A stretch of DNA of 64,000 nt from Oncomelania hupensis (Eukaryota; Mollusca; Gastropoda; Littorinimorpha; Pomatiopsidae). Position numbers and translations under genes: made by a program. The notes below the pieces were generated by a model, which was not told the DNA's origin, did not search any database, and saw nothing but the letters and a program-made list of their open reading frames with translations. Location: contig CM072514.1 in the NCBI GenBank assembly GCA_036898135.1, forward strand, positions 78,395,442 to 78,459,441, given 5' to 3'. This document shows, piece after piece, positions 11,321 through 21,420 of this stretch; positions within the stretch are counted from its first letter, which is position 1, and every line of letters begins with the position of its first letter.

Positions 11321-11935
11321 TTGTTGTTGAATGGCTGTTTATTTAACCCATAGTATGCACCAATTTGGGCTATTAGATGACACATGAGCATGAGAGGTGA
11401 CGTGAAGGTCAAGGTCATCATGAGGTCAAGGTCAATAATTTGAAGGTCATCCCAAGTCACTGTTTTTTTGGGGGCATAATACACATTTCTGTAGTTTATT
11501 GTTTATTTCATGGTACATGAGTGTATTTGGAGCCAGAGGCCAATGTCATATCAAGGTCAAGAGCATAGAAAGATCAAAGTCGGTATTACTTTGCATTTTA
11601 TTGCCACGTTTCATTTTCTTGTTTTTTTGTGGAAATAATCATTTCCAGGTTAAATATGGCGAGTTCCATAAGGAGCATTTGATCATGTGGACTTTGTCCT
11701 TCTAGTTTCCTATTTTCTGCTGACTTCTTCTTGTGTTCTTGCTAGACTAAGCATATTTGTTGGTCCTAAATGTTAACATTTGTTTATTGGTTTGGTGTTT
11801 ATGAGAAGAAGGAAAAACACAACCGCAGGTAGTGCCTAGCTCATGCGTTGACACTTCTCCGGGTCTTGACGCAAGGATGGTAACAGTCAAAAAACCAGGT
11901 GGGTATCTCAATAATTATAACATAGTTTTTATAAT
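11321..11935 (+). repeat. Dispersed AAGGTCA-rich noncoding repeat, copy b
   Basis: Shared order of blocks with 12360-14840: tttatttaacccatagtatgca, atgagcatgagagg, clustered aaggtca units (11407-11450), gtacatgagtgtatttggag, atatcaaggtcaagagcatag, and the right block ccgggtcttgacgcaagg. Several TCAAGGTCA nonamers occur. No ORF spans it. The orientation is arbitrary. Confidence 0.75.
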
Positions 11936-11936
11936 A

Positions 11937-12034
<98 letters not shown>

Positions 12035-12040
12035 ATTATA

Positions 12041-12071
<31 letters not shown>

Positions 12072-12088
12072 ATGATGATGATGATGAA

Positions 12089-12123
<35 letters not shown>
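11936..12123. repeat. Compound microsatellite (ATA)n-(ATT)n-(GAT)n, partly self-complementary
   Basis: Runs of taa/ata (about 11936-11990), then tta/att (11991-12067), then gat (12068-12123). The first two runs are reverse complements of each other and could form a long hairpin. The block sits at the right end of repeat copy b. Confidence 0.95.
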
Positions 12124-12124
<1 letters not shown>

Positions 12125-12359
12125 ATAAAACAAGATGACAAGCCACTTAAACACATAGCTGAAAAATAGACATTTTCAAAAGTGTTAACATTTTGTTAGG
12201 GGCCACTGTCTGAACTATCTGCATCAAACACATTATAATAATCGGCTAAACCCGTTTTTCATACACCGCAAAACGTATTTAAAAAAACAATTAAGCCCAA
12301 TGGCATTGAGCTTTGAAAAGTACAAATGCGAATGAAGTAAAACAGTAAAAAGCGTAACA

Positions 12360-13186
12360 GCAGTTATGTGGACTTTGTCCTTCTTATAGTTTTCGTTATA
12401 AGTTCCTTATGGACTTGTCCCATCAATCCGGTTCACTTGGTTTCGTAGCAATTACCTTTCGTTTAACCTTTTTGACTCACATGCAGAGCAATGTCGAGTT
12501 AATGTACTCACTCCATTTTTTTTAAAATCCAGATTTTTGCAAATCTGTGCGAGATGAGTCCTAAATAGCCCCAAAATGATATCGAAAAAAAAAGTCTGTC
12601 CGTACCGTTTGTCCACCTTGCTGTGTAAAATATTTAAAGTGTCCAAGTACTTGGAGCCTATTTCAACTATCACACCGAATTTGGTAAGATGACACCTCAT
12701 AAATGATCAGTGAATGAATGACTTCACTTCAAAGTCAAGGTCACATGGTCATTAAAATGTTAGAAAAATAATGACAAAGTCCAAATTTGATGTATTTGGA
12801 GACGATAGATCACTCTTTCATATATGTTCCTTTTTTGCGTTGATCTTTGAAGGTCATGGTTGTTTTAAGCCTTGCAAAAAAAAAAAAAAAGAAAAAAAAA
12901 TAGGTTACCGTGCAGTGAAATGACTTTTTATTTATCCCATAGTATGCAATAATTTGTGCTATTTGGTTAGATATGAGCATGAGAGGCCACGAAAAGGTCA
13001 AGGTCATCCCAAGATCAAGGTGACTGAAGGCAAAAGTCATCCCAAGGTCATCTTTTTGGTGGCATAATACAAATTTGCTGTAGTTTAGTTGATAGTACAT
13101 GATAGTATTTCGAGCCAGAGGTCAATGTCATATCAAGGTCAAGAGCATAGAAAGCTCAAAGACAGTATTACTTTGCATTTTAATGC
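12360..13186 (+). repeat. Dispersed AAGGTCA-rich repeat, copy c (left part)
   Basis: Contains ttttgactcacatgcagagcaatg, gcaaatctgtgcgagatgag, a gtccgt-rich block, and the aaggtca cluster (12966-13050) ending ctttgcattttaatgc. It is interrupted at 13187 by LINE-A copy 5 and resumes at 14588. Confidence 0.75.
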
Positions 13187-14587
13187 CTATCCTATCCTAT
13201 CCTATCTCGTAACTCGGAGGTCGTAAGGGCACCACAGATGATCGTTTAACCAGGGTACTCCATCTTTCCCTGTCTTCAGCAACCCTGATGGTTTCGCTCA
13301 GTGTCATACCAGTCCATTCTCGAATGTTGTCCTCCCACCTCTTTTTTTCGGTCTCCCTCTTCTTCTACCTCCTTGCACTGTGCCTTGCAGGATGGTCTTT
13401 GCAAGACCTGATGATCTGGTGACCTGGCCATACCATCTGAGTTTCCGTTTTTTCACCACTGTGAGCAGGTCATCGTGTTGTCCAATGGCTTGTGTGATGG
13501 TCTGTCGGACTTCGTCGTTGGTGATGTGCTGGGTATAGGAAATGCCTAGAAGTCTTCTGTAGCACCTCATCTCCATGCTTCGTATTCTTCGTTGTAGATC
13601 TGCTATGAGGGTCCATGTTTCGCAAGCATATAGAAAGATGGAGATGACAAGGGAGCGCAGCAGTCTTACCTTGGAATGTAGGCTGATGGCCCTGTCTTTC
13701 CAAATTGGTTTCAACCTCGTCAGGGCAGCAGTTGTTTGTGCAATCCTGGAGAAGACTTCCTGTCGGGATCGACCCCATTGTCTGATACAGTGGCTCCTAA
13801 ATATTTGAAGCTATGCACTGTGTTGAGGGATTGGCCTTGGACTTTGATGTTCGTGTTGATGCCATTGGTGTTGTTGGTCATGATTTTGGTCATCTCTGCA
13901 CTTATTTCCATTCCAAAGGCTCTGGAGGTGGTGTCAAGCTTCTGTACCAGCTGTTCAAGTTCGTGTTCCTCTCCAGCCAGTCCATCAATGTCATCCGCAA
14001 AACGAAGGTTGGAGATTGCTCTTCCCCCTATGCTGATTGTGGCTTTGTGATCTGCAAGGGCATCTGACATGATGCGCTCTAAGAAGATGTTGAAGAGTGT
14101 TGGAGAGAGTAGGTATCCCTGACGCACACCGATTGTTGTTCTGAACCAGTTTCCGATGGCGCTGTTGTGGAGGGCGACTGGGTCCATTGTGTAGGCCACT
14201 CCCCTCTGCCAGGTCTTGTTACAGATAATTGTGAGTGCGTCAATGGTTGCTTATCCTCCTGTTTGAAGCAGTTCCGCAGGTATGTTGTCCACTCCCGCTG
14301 ACTTCCCCTTCTTCAGCGATTGCACTGCTGCCTCAACTTCTTCTCGGAGAATTGGGAAGATTTCTTCTTCTTCTCTGCTCTCAGGATATGCTTGAACTGA
14401 TGGGTCTCCGTTTGGTGTGTGGTTGTAAAGGTCAGAGCAGTGTCCATCTGTCCAAGACTTCTTGTTCTTCTGTAAGGCATATGCCAGACTTGCTTTGGAT
14501 CGTAGAGACCTTGGGCTGTGTAACACTTGTCAGCCGCTTCACATTCTGGTATGCTTTCTTGCTGTTGTTCTTGTTCAGACTGTTCAG
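13187..14587 (-). mobile_element. LINE family A, copy 5 (RT-bearing, TSD attttaatgc)
   Basis: Minus-strand copy, 1401 bp, flanked by the 10-bp repeat attttaatgc (13177-13186 and 14588-14597). Its 3' tail is three tatcc units at 13187-13202. It encodes the RT core GVRQGYLLSPTLFNIFLERI, the F-A-D-D catalytic motif (FADDIDGLAGEE), MTNNTNGINT, SFKYLGATVSDNG, then WYGQVTRSSGLAKTILQG and GGRRRGRPKKR. Two pieces (13720-14199 and 13304-13714) are separated by a frameshift. Compared with copy 7, about 0.4 kb of RT palm upstream of GVRQG is deleted near 14190. A non-functional copy. Confidence 0.88.
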
Positions 14588-14840
14588 ATTTTAATGCAAC
14601 CATATGATTTTGTTGTTAATTGGGGCACTCATTTTCATGTTAAATATTACAAGTTTCATAACGACCATGTGAGCATATGGACTTTGTCCTTCTAGTTTTC
14701 TATTTTCTCCTGACTACAGAGGAAGAAAAATCTCAACCGCGGGCAATGTCTGGCCCATGCAATGATACTCCTTCGGGTCTTGACGCAAGGATGGTGATGG
14801 TCGAAAAACCAGGTGAGTATCTCAAAAGTAATAATATAGG
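14588..14840 (+). repeat. Dispersed AAGGTCA-rich repeat, copy c (right part)
   Basis: Continues copy c after LINE-A: catgtggactttgtccttct-like sequence at 14667-14695 and ttcgggtcttgacgcaagg at 14773-14791, matching the right end of copy b. Confidence 0.7.
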
Positions 14841-15297
14841 TTATAAGAAAAGACTGGATGTGTTGGCTTGTTGAAATATACAAAAGTCTTGTCTGTGGCA
14901 AAAAACACCATAGATCTCAATATTTGTATGTGTGTCTAGTGACTGAAATGACCGTTCAGAAAAAGATAAATGAAATAAACCAGATGGCTGCTAGCATTCA
15001 AAATGTACAATAATTAGAAACAAATGTGTACTTAAACCAAAAGAATTGTCATTTAAACAAAACGACTCAATGTAAATTTTCAAATTTGGACACGTCTGGA
15101 AATACAAAAAGTAGCTTCAAGTCAAACTTTGGAACTATAATTTTACCATCCATGTGTTTGCTATAATATGACCAAGGAGGCACACAGATTATAGCACTAC
15201 ATCCATCAAAAGAACACGAGAGAAAAAACGTATGTTGCAAAGAGACACAAAGGAAAAAGTTGCTGAAGTGTGAACGTGCTGTGTTGCTGACGTGCAG
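14841..15297. other. Intron sequence before the TM7 exon
   Basis: No coding or repeat match seen. It ends in the acceptor region ttgctgacgtgcag (AG 15296-15297). Confidence 0.4.
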
Positions 15298-15544
15298 CGT
15301 TCAGCCGAGGCTACACAAAACTGCAAGGTATGGATCTGTTCCGCTCTAAGATGAAAGGCCTGTTGGTGAAGAAAACCCTCATTGGAATCCGTAACTGGAA
15401 GTTCGTCTTAGCTTCTATGCTGATGCCAGTCCTGATTGCATGGCTTACGTTTTTGTTGGGCTCTTCGATGGAAAAAGACGTAGAACTGGTATTCAACTTG
15501 GAACCCTTTGGACGTACCATCGTGGGTTACACTGAAGGAAACAG
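15298..15544 (+). CDS. ABCA: ABCA transporter exon: start of transmembrane domain 2 (TM7)
   Basis: Encodes RGYTKLQGMDLFRSKMKGLL, then VKKTLIGIRNWKF, a hydrophobic segment VLASMLMPVLIAWLTFLLG (TM7), then LEPFGRTIVGYTEGN, matching the ABCA pattern Q-F-x-A-L-L-x-K-R...R-x-W-K then TM7 and the Y-G-x-T start of the second extracellular loop. The donor is gtgcgc (GT 15545-15546), leaving two bases of a codon. The acceptor is ambiguous: AG 15296-15297 (start 15298) or AG 15303-15304 (start 15305). Only the latter is in phase with the exon ending at 2949, but a linker exon probably lies between. The Met at 15330 is internal, not a start. Confidence 0.87.
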
Positions 15545-15639
15545 GTGCGCATTTTACCGTTCTGTGTTCTAATCTGAACTACCTGACTACATTCTAATCT
15601 CGATAATCATCCTCGTCCAAAAGTAATAATAAAATTTGT

Positions 15640-16205
15640 CAAGATTATCACAAGCTCAAAGTCATTGCAAGATCACTGTTGTTTTTGAAACAATAAAACG
15701 TCTTCTGAGGTGTATTTGATCATACATGAGTGTTCTTATAGAGCCAGAGGCCAAGGTCATATCAAAATCAAAGTTAATTTGTGTTTTAATGAGACTGTAT
15801 CATTTCATTTTTAAAATCCTCCATTCGGGGCACTTTTTCATGTAGAATATTGGAAATCCGTTTCCTACAAGGCAGTTGAGTCGTATGGGTTTTGCATTTA
15901 TAGTTTTCCAAAGTTATTGACAATGGACTTATTATTGTTTAATACATGGTCGATGTCATTGAGACAAAATACCACTTGCAAATTTGGTCATTCTGTCCCC
16001 AATTTCAAGGTCTCCGAAGCTGTTTAAAGGCGGTTATGAGCATTTTGAAGTGATGTTCGAGAGTCAATCTTCAAGTTCAAAGTAATTTGGTCTTGTAAAA
16101 GTGTCCAAAACTGTCATAATTTAGAGCGAAGTCTTTATATTTCACAGTATTTATTAACTTTGTTTTAAGAAATCATCTATATTCTTTGAAGGTCAAGGTC
16201 ATATC
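15640..16205 (+). repeat. Diverged AAGGTCA-rich repeat, copy d
   Basis: Shares blocks with copies b and c: gtatttgatcatacatgagtg, gagccagaggccaagg, gtcatatcaaa, and tcaaggtcatatca at 16193-16206. LINE-A copy 6 starts directly at its right edge. Confidence 0.55.
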
Positions 16206-16621
16206 ACGATCATCCTATCCTATCCCGTAACTAGGAGGTCTTTGGGGCACCACATATGATCGTTTAACCAGTGTACTCTATCTTTCTCTGTCATCAGCAA
16301 CCCTGATGGTTTCGCTTAGTGTCAAACCAGTCCATTCTCGAATTTTATACTCCCACCTCTTTTTCGGTCTCCCTCTTCTTCTAGCTCCTTGCACTGTGCC
16401 TTGCAGGATGGTCTTTGCAAGGCCTGATGATCTGGTGACGTGGCCATACCATCTGAGTTTCCCTTTCTTAACAACTATGTGAGCATGTCATCATGTTGTC
16501 CAATGGCTTGTGTGATGGTCTGTCGGACTTCGTCGTTGGTGATGTGCTGGGTATAGGAAATGCCCAGAAGTCTTCTGCAGCACCTCATCTCCATGTTTTG
16601 TATTCTTTGTTGTAGATCTGC
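16206..16621 (-). mobile_element. LINE family A, copy 6, 3' part (split by a hAT-like element)
   Basis: The 3' tail atcctatcctatcccgtaac is at 16208-16227. The minus-strand frames give MEMRCCRRLLGISYTQHITN and EVRQTITQAIGQHDDMLT. The copy continues at 18156 after the hAT-like insertion; the target duplication is tgtgag. Confidence 0.8.
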
Positions 16622-16627
16622 TGTGAG

Positions 16628-18149
16628 CAGGGTTCGTACGCTCCTTGAACCTCCTTGAATTTTCCATGTCTTGTTCAAGGGCCCTTGAATCTCCTTGAAA
16701 ATAGCCAAATTGCCTCAGCTCCTTGAAAACTCCTTGAAATTTCAACCAGTGTATCTATCCATTGCTTGACCTAGAGATTTTATTGTCAAGTTTTCAAAAA
16801 AAAGCCATTGAAAAATAAAAATTAATAAAACAAAAATTATAATATTATTTGTGTTGTTCGACGATCGTAACTTTTGTCGTCTGCTAGTGATAAGGGAAGT
16901 AACCTCCATTGGAAATTGTTAATTTCCTTGATGTCGCGCATGCGCAGTTCTCGGTACATATTCGTTCTTCGCAGCGAAAAGGACAGCGACACCGCGCATA
17001 TTTGATTACTGAAGGGATAAAAATGCCTGGAGGCGATTGTGTGTTGAATCTTTTGTGGTTATCGAAATCTGAATATGCAGGGTGGCTGCTTGAAAAGAAA
17101 AAGAACAAGCATGCATGTTTCTGCCGCGTCTGCCAGAAAATTATCGACGTAAAAGTGATGTGTTGGACCAGCTGTTCAGCACACACATGAAAGCAACAAA
17201 GGACTATCAAGATCGGGCCCTCAGGATCTTAGGGCTGTTGTGAGGCAGCTGTTACTTTTGTCCCATGGACAAGCAAATGTGGAAAGAGGATTCTCAATCA
17301 ACAAAGAGACCAGCACTGAAAATTTCTTCCAGCAGTCCTTGGTTGCTCGCCAAGTGCTGAACGGTATCAGGAAGATTGGTGGAATCGACAAGGTGGACAT
17401 CACCAAGGAGCTGCTATTATCAGCATCTTCTGCAAGGAGAAAGTATCACGACTACCTTGATCAACAAAAGAAAGACCAGGAACAGGCTCAAGCGGCAAAG
17501 AAGAGGAAGGCACAGGAAGACTGTTGCTGATTTAAGAGAAGAAAAAAAGGAAGAATGGAGAAGGATGCTCAGCACCTGACTCTAGAGGCAGACAAGCTTG
17601 CTGAACAAGCAGATAGAGGAAGGGTGCGCTGAGACTCTTGACTCAGTCAAATGCGCTGAGGAGCAAATCCAAGGAAATAAAGATCCAGTTGGAGAAGATT
17701 TCCCGTCAGATTGATTAAGAGATGGAAAAACTGAAATAACTGAAAACTCATTCATCTGTATAAAGTGTATTAGCCGGTGGTGGTACCTCTTTCTGTCTTT
17801 TTACAGTTCTCTAACTTGTGTCTAAGGACAACAGGCTTCACAATTATTGTTTAAATGGGTATAGACTCTGTAATCTGCATCTTCATTATAACTGCAACTT
17901 CATCGACATGCAATATTTATGTGTGTAGATTTCATAATTAATATCAACATCAGTATCACCATCAGATTCATGACTGCAAAAAAATTATGGATATCACTGG
18001 GTAAAAGATTTTATTCTTTATTTTGACTACTTGTCAATTCTTATGTGCGTTTATAATTTTTTAAAACTCCTTGAATTTTTGGAAAAACTCCTTGAAATCT
18101 CCTTGAAAACTCCTTGAATTTTTTTACAACAATTTGAGTATGAACCCTG
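16628..18149 (+). mobile_element. hAT-like transposon 2, internally deleted (1522 bp, 6-bp TSD tgtgag)
   Basis: The terminal inverted repeats are cagggttcgtac (16628) and gtatgaaccctg (ending 18149), flanked by tgtgag at 16622-16627 and 18150-18155 inside LINE-A copy 6. Both ends carry many subterminal ctccttgaa units (about six left, four or more right), typical of transposase-binding arrays. Inside are two broken coding blocks: an N-terminal piece with HACFCRVCQKII (possible BED finger C-x2-C) at about 17100-17160, and a C-terminal piece LLSHGQANVERGFSINKE (about 17251-17304) resembling the hAT dimerisation region. The catalytic middle is absent, so it is non-autonomous. Confidence 0.82.
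17240..17530 (+). pseudogene. hAT transposase C-terminal (dimerisation) remnant
   Basis: A 96-codon frame begins LLLLSHGQANVERGFSIN-like and continues with a charged helix rich in K, Q and E (DQQKKDQEQAQAAKKRKAQ). S-H-x-x-A-x-V-E-R-x-F-S resembles the C-terminal dimerisation motif of hAT transposases. No catalytic D/D/E region is present between this and the N-terminal piece at 16909-17190. The frame lies wholly within hAT-like transposon 2, so it is not a host gene. Confidence 0.6.
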
Positions 18150-19100
18150 TGTGAGGGTCCATATTTCGCAAGCATATAGGAAGATGGAGATGACAAGGGA
18201 ACGCAGCAACCTTACCTTGGAATGTAGACTGATGGTGCTTTCTCTCCAAATGGTCTTCAACTTTGCAGCAGTTGGTTGTGCGATCCTGGAGAGGACTTCC
18301 TGTCGGGACCCATTGTCTGATACAAGGGCTCCTAGATATTTAAAGCTGTGCAAAGTGTTGAGGGATTGGCCTTGGACTTTGATGTCCGTGCTGATGCCAT
18401 TGGTGTTGTTGGTAATTATTTTAGTCTTCTCTGCACTTATTTCCATTCCATAGGCTCTGGAGGTGGTGTCAAGCCTCTGTACCAGCTGTTCAAGTTCTTG
18501 TTCTTCTCCAGCCAATCCATCAATCTTGTTCTTCTCCAGGCAATCCATCAATGTCATCCGCAAAACGAAGGTTGGAGATTGCTCTACCCCTATGCTGACT
18601 GTGCCTTCGTGATCTGCAAGGGCATGTGACGTAATGCGCTCTAGGAAGATGTTGAAGAGTGTTGGAAAGAGTAGGTATCCTTGACGCACACCGATTGCTG
18701 TTCTGAACCAGTTTCGGATGGCGGTGTTATAGAGGACTGCACTGGTAGCCTTGTCATACAGGCTTTTGATGACTTCAATAATTTTAAGGCTGATGTACAC
18801 TCTCATGGTTGCCCACAGAGCTGCATAATATTGATGTTGGTGGTGCTGTAGGTATTTCTCGCCGATTATTCTGAGGTTGAAAATCTGTTCAGTGGTACTT
18901 TGCCCTGCCCTGAATCCTGCTTGTTCTTCAGCTACGATTTGTTCAGCTTGGGGTTTCAACCTGATAAGTATTATTTTCAGGAGGACTTTGCTGGGATGGC
19001 TGATGAGGCTGATGGTGCGGTAATTTTCACACTCCTGAAGATTACCTTTTTTTGGGAAGAGTGATGACAAGCGACTGGGTCCACTCTCCACATCTTGTTA
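18150..19100 (-). mobile_element. LINE family A, copy 6, 5' part with most of the RT domain
   Basis: The minus-strand frame 18051-19091 encodes RT motifs in order: FPKKGNLQECENYRTISLIS, EEQAGFRAGQSTTEQIFNLR, GVRQGYLLFPTLFNIFLERI, then SFKYLGALVSDNG and RLLRSLVISIFLYACEIWTL. The F-A-D-D region is scrambled: a partial duplication around 18495-18560 puts LEKNKIDGLAGEEQE after FVLRMTLMD, and the K-A-F-D-R motif A is deleted. It is defective. The frame runs into the hAT element on its 3' side (18051-18149). Confidence 0.85.
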
Positions 19101-19109
19101 CATTTATGG

Positions 19110-19760
19110 ATCTGCATCTGGATCAGGATTCCCGTCTAAGACGAAAGTTGACGGGTCAGCCATAGAAGCCAGTTCTAGCCAGACTATAAATACGACTTGC
19201 AGATTTGAAAGATAGAGATGAGTGCATCAGAGACAGATCGGGGTTAGATCTACGTGACAAAGAACTGTCAACAAAGCTACAGTTGGAAAAAAGAAATGTC
19301 ACGTCATCATGAGCTTGTGAAATCACAAGTGACGCAACAACAGTAAGATGTCAGCCGCTTTTAGCATCGCTACGCTCCATCGCGTAACACTAACACTGTT
19401 GCGCATCAGAAAGGATACAGAGTAAACATCCCCAGCATCAGCATCAAGAGTAGCAGCAGTCAGTTCAGTTGTAGTAGGTGTGGAACTGTACACAAGAAAA
19501 GACAGTGCCCTGCACTCGAGAGGGGGGGGGGGGATTGGAGGTGGGGGGGGGGGAAGTACAAAGTGCCATAAGCTCTCACACTTCGCTAGTGTCTGCAGAT
19601 CTAAGAAACGAGTCCACATCGTGAACGAACCCAGCGAATCAGCAGATAATAAAAATAATAAGAATCAGAAGAGTACTTTAACAAAGTTGATTGGTCAGAA
19701 TGTGTAACGCTATCGACAGAACAACCCAACATCAACATCCACATCAGAAGATGACACAAT
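19110..19760 (+). pseudogene. gag remnant of a Mag-like Ty3/gypsy element
   Basis: Around 19255-19300 a frame gives LRDKELSTKLQLEKRNV. Near 19470-19510 the sequence encodes a zinc knuckle, C-S-R-C-G-T-V-H-K-K-R-Q-C, and at about 19560-19605 a second, C-H-K-L-S-H-F-A-S-V-C, followed by RSKKRVHIVNE. Two CCHC knuckles before a protease are typical of Mag-clade gag. Stops and frameshifts interrupt it, and a G-rich expansion (19522-19552) separates the knuckles. The 5' end is lost against LINE-A copy 6; no 5' LTR was found. Confidence 0.65.
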
Positions 19761-19885
19761 GACCACAGCAGTGCTCTTCGTCGACTCATCGAACCGATCT
19801 GAACGCCATGGACTACTGAACGGAAAATATGTGACAAGAACATTCTGTACAAAATTAATACCAGAGCAGATGTTAGCGTCATGTC

Positions 19886-21420
19886 GTGTCAGCAGAAATG
19901 TACAACTCTTTTTATCCGAAACCAAAACTTAGCACATGGCATGCAGTATTATGCAGTCCGGGAGGTGTGATGAACTGTTTAGGGACATTCAGAATCAGCG
20001 TTCGACAAGGTGATACAGACTTTCCAGTCGAAATGTATGTCATCAGCATCAAGACAAATAATCTTTTGAGAAGAGTCTTAGCGCATGAATCTGGTCATGC
20101 GACTCGATTCAATGACGATCAACCAGTGTTCGGCGAACTCACAGAAACACCTGTGAAGTGTGATCCCGTGAAAATTAGTCTCGCAGAAAACAATCAGCCT
20201 TATAGTGTGAGCTCCGCACGTCGTGTGCCTATACCACTATTGAACAGAGTGAAAAATGAACTCACACGTGTGCAGCGTATATGCATCATCGAAGAAATCC
20301 GCGAGCCTACAGAATGGTGCGCGCCAATGGTGCCGGTGCAGAAGAAGAACGGCGACATCAGAATCTGCACTGACTTCAAAAGACTTAACATGGCAGTAAG
20401 AAGAGAACGATACGTACTTCCCACATTCGAAGACGTACTCCACAAGCTGAAGGGATCCGCAATCTACAGCAAGCTAGACGTCGCTTCAGGCTTCTATCAA
20501 ATACCTTTGGATGAAAAGTCAGCAAACCTGACCACTTTCATAACCCCTTTTGGCCGGTTCTATTACCCGCTTGCAGTTCGGGATCTCGTCAGCACCCGAA
20601 ATCTTCCAGAGAACAATAATAAATTCTTCGCCAAATCAAGACCATGTTCTGTGCTATTTTGATGATATTCTGGTGTTTAGTGACAATGAGAACGATCACC
20701 AGAAATATCTCACCGCCACCATCGACAAGCTGACTGAAGCTTAACAAAGTGTGTGTTCTCAAGCCAGAGATAGAATTTCTGGGCTACATCATCAGTCGTG
20801 ATGGAGTTCGGCCGGACCCGAGAAAGACCGACTCAATCCAACGTATCCAACCGACGTGAATAAACTGAGGCGCTTCTTGGGAATGGTAATTTCCTGGGTT
20901 GCTACCTGCCAAATCTCTCGACTAGATTACAGCGGGTGACTGAATTTCTCGAGAAAGAACGCGCCTGGATATGGGATCCAGAGCAAGAGCAAGCAAACGC
21001 AATAGAGCAGGTGAAGAAACTGTTAACGAATGCAACAACGCTTGTCTTCTTCGACCCATCACAGCCGACCGTAAGTAGCTACGCGAGTTCCTATGGGATC
21101 GGAGGAGTCCTACTCCAAGATCATAGGGGAACCTTGAAACCACTTGCATACTGCTCTCGTACTCTCACAACCACACAGCCCAGGTATGCTCAAATCGAGA
21201 AGGAATGTTTCGCAGCAGTTTGGTCCTGTGAACGCTTCGATCGTTACCTCATCGGGCTTGAATCGTTCAGTCTAGAAACAGACCACAAGCCGCGTGTGCC
21301 ATTGGTGAACACGAAAGACCTTTCAGAAACTCCTAGAAGCTTCAAGGTCATAGCCACCTATACACCTGGCAAGAACATGATGGTTACAGATCAACTTTCC
21401 CGCAGTCCGTCAACGACGTG
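19886..21420 (+). pseudogene. Mag-like gypsy pol: reverse transcriptase and RNase H, frameshifted
   Basis: Frame 19886-20600 gives RRVPIPLLNRVKNEL, EPTEWCAPMVPVQKKNGDIR, TDFKRLN, and SAIYSKLDVASGFYQIPLD (motif A aspartate). The frame then shifts to FGISSAPEIFQR and CYFDDILVFSD (Y-F-D-D catalytic box) at 20571-20690. FLGYIISRDGVRPDP follows, with further stops, then RNase H at 20936-21469: LVFFDPSQPTVSSYASSYGI, LKPLAYCSRTLTTTQPRYAQ, EKECFAAVW and TDHKPRVPL. Several frame breaks make it non-functional. The pol is split at 21420 by a solo LTR and continues at 22815. Confidence 0.88.

Noticed and set aside
11832..12156. Long Ile/Asn/Ser/Leu homopolymer-like proteins
   Set aside because: Translations of the trinucleotide microsatellite on both strands.
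13575..14067. Plus-strand open frames across LINE-A copy 5
   Set aside because: Antisense shadows of the minus-strand RT; equivalent shadows occur at 18151, 39318, 41538 and 47467.
15330..15332. Met as a gene start at the TM7 exon
   Set aside because: The frame is open upstream to a splice acceptor and upstream residues fit the ABCA family, so this Met is internal.
16909..17530. Host gene with a zinc finger and charged C-terminus
   Set aside because: Both frames lie strictly between the inverted termini and target duplications of hAT-like transposon 2.
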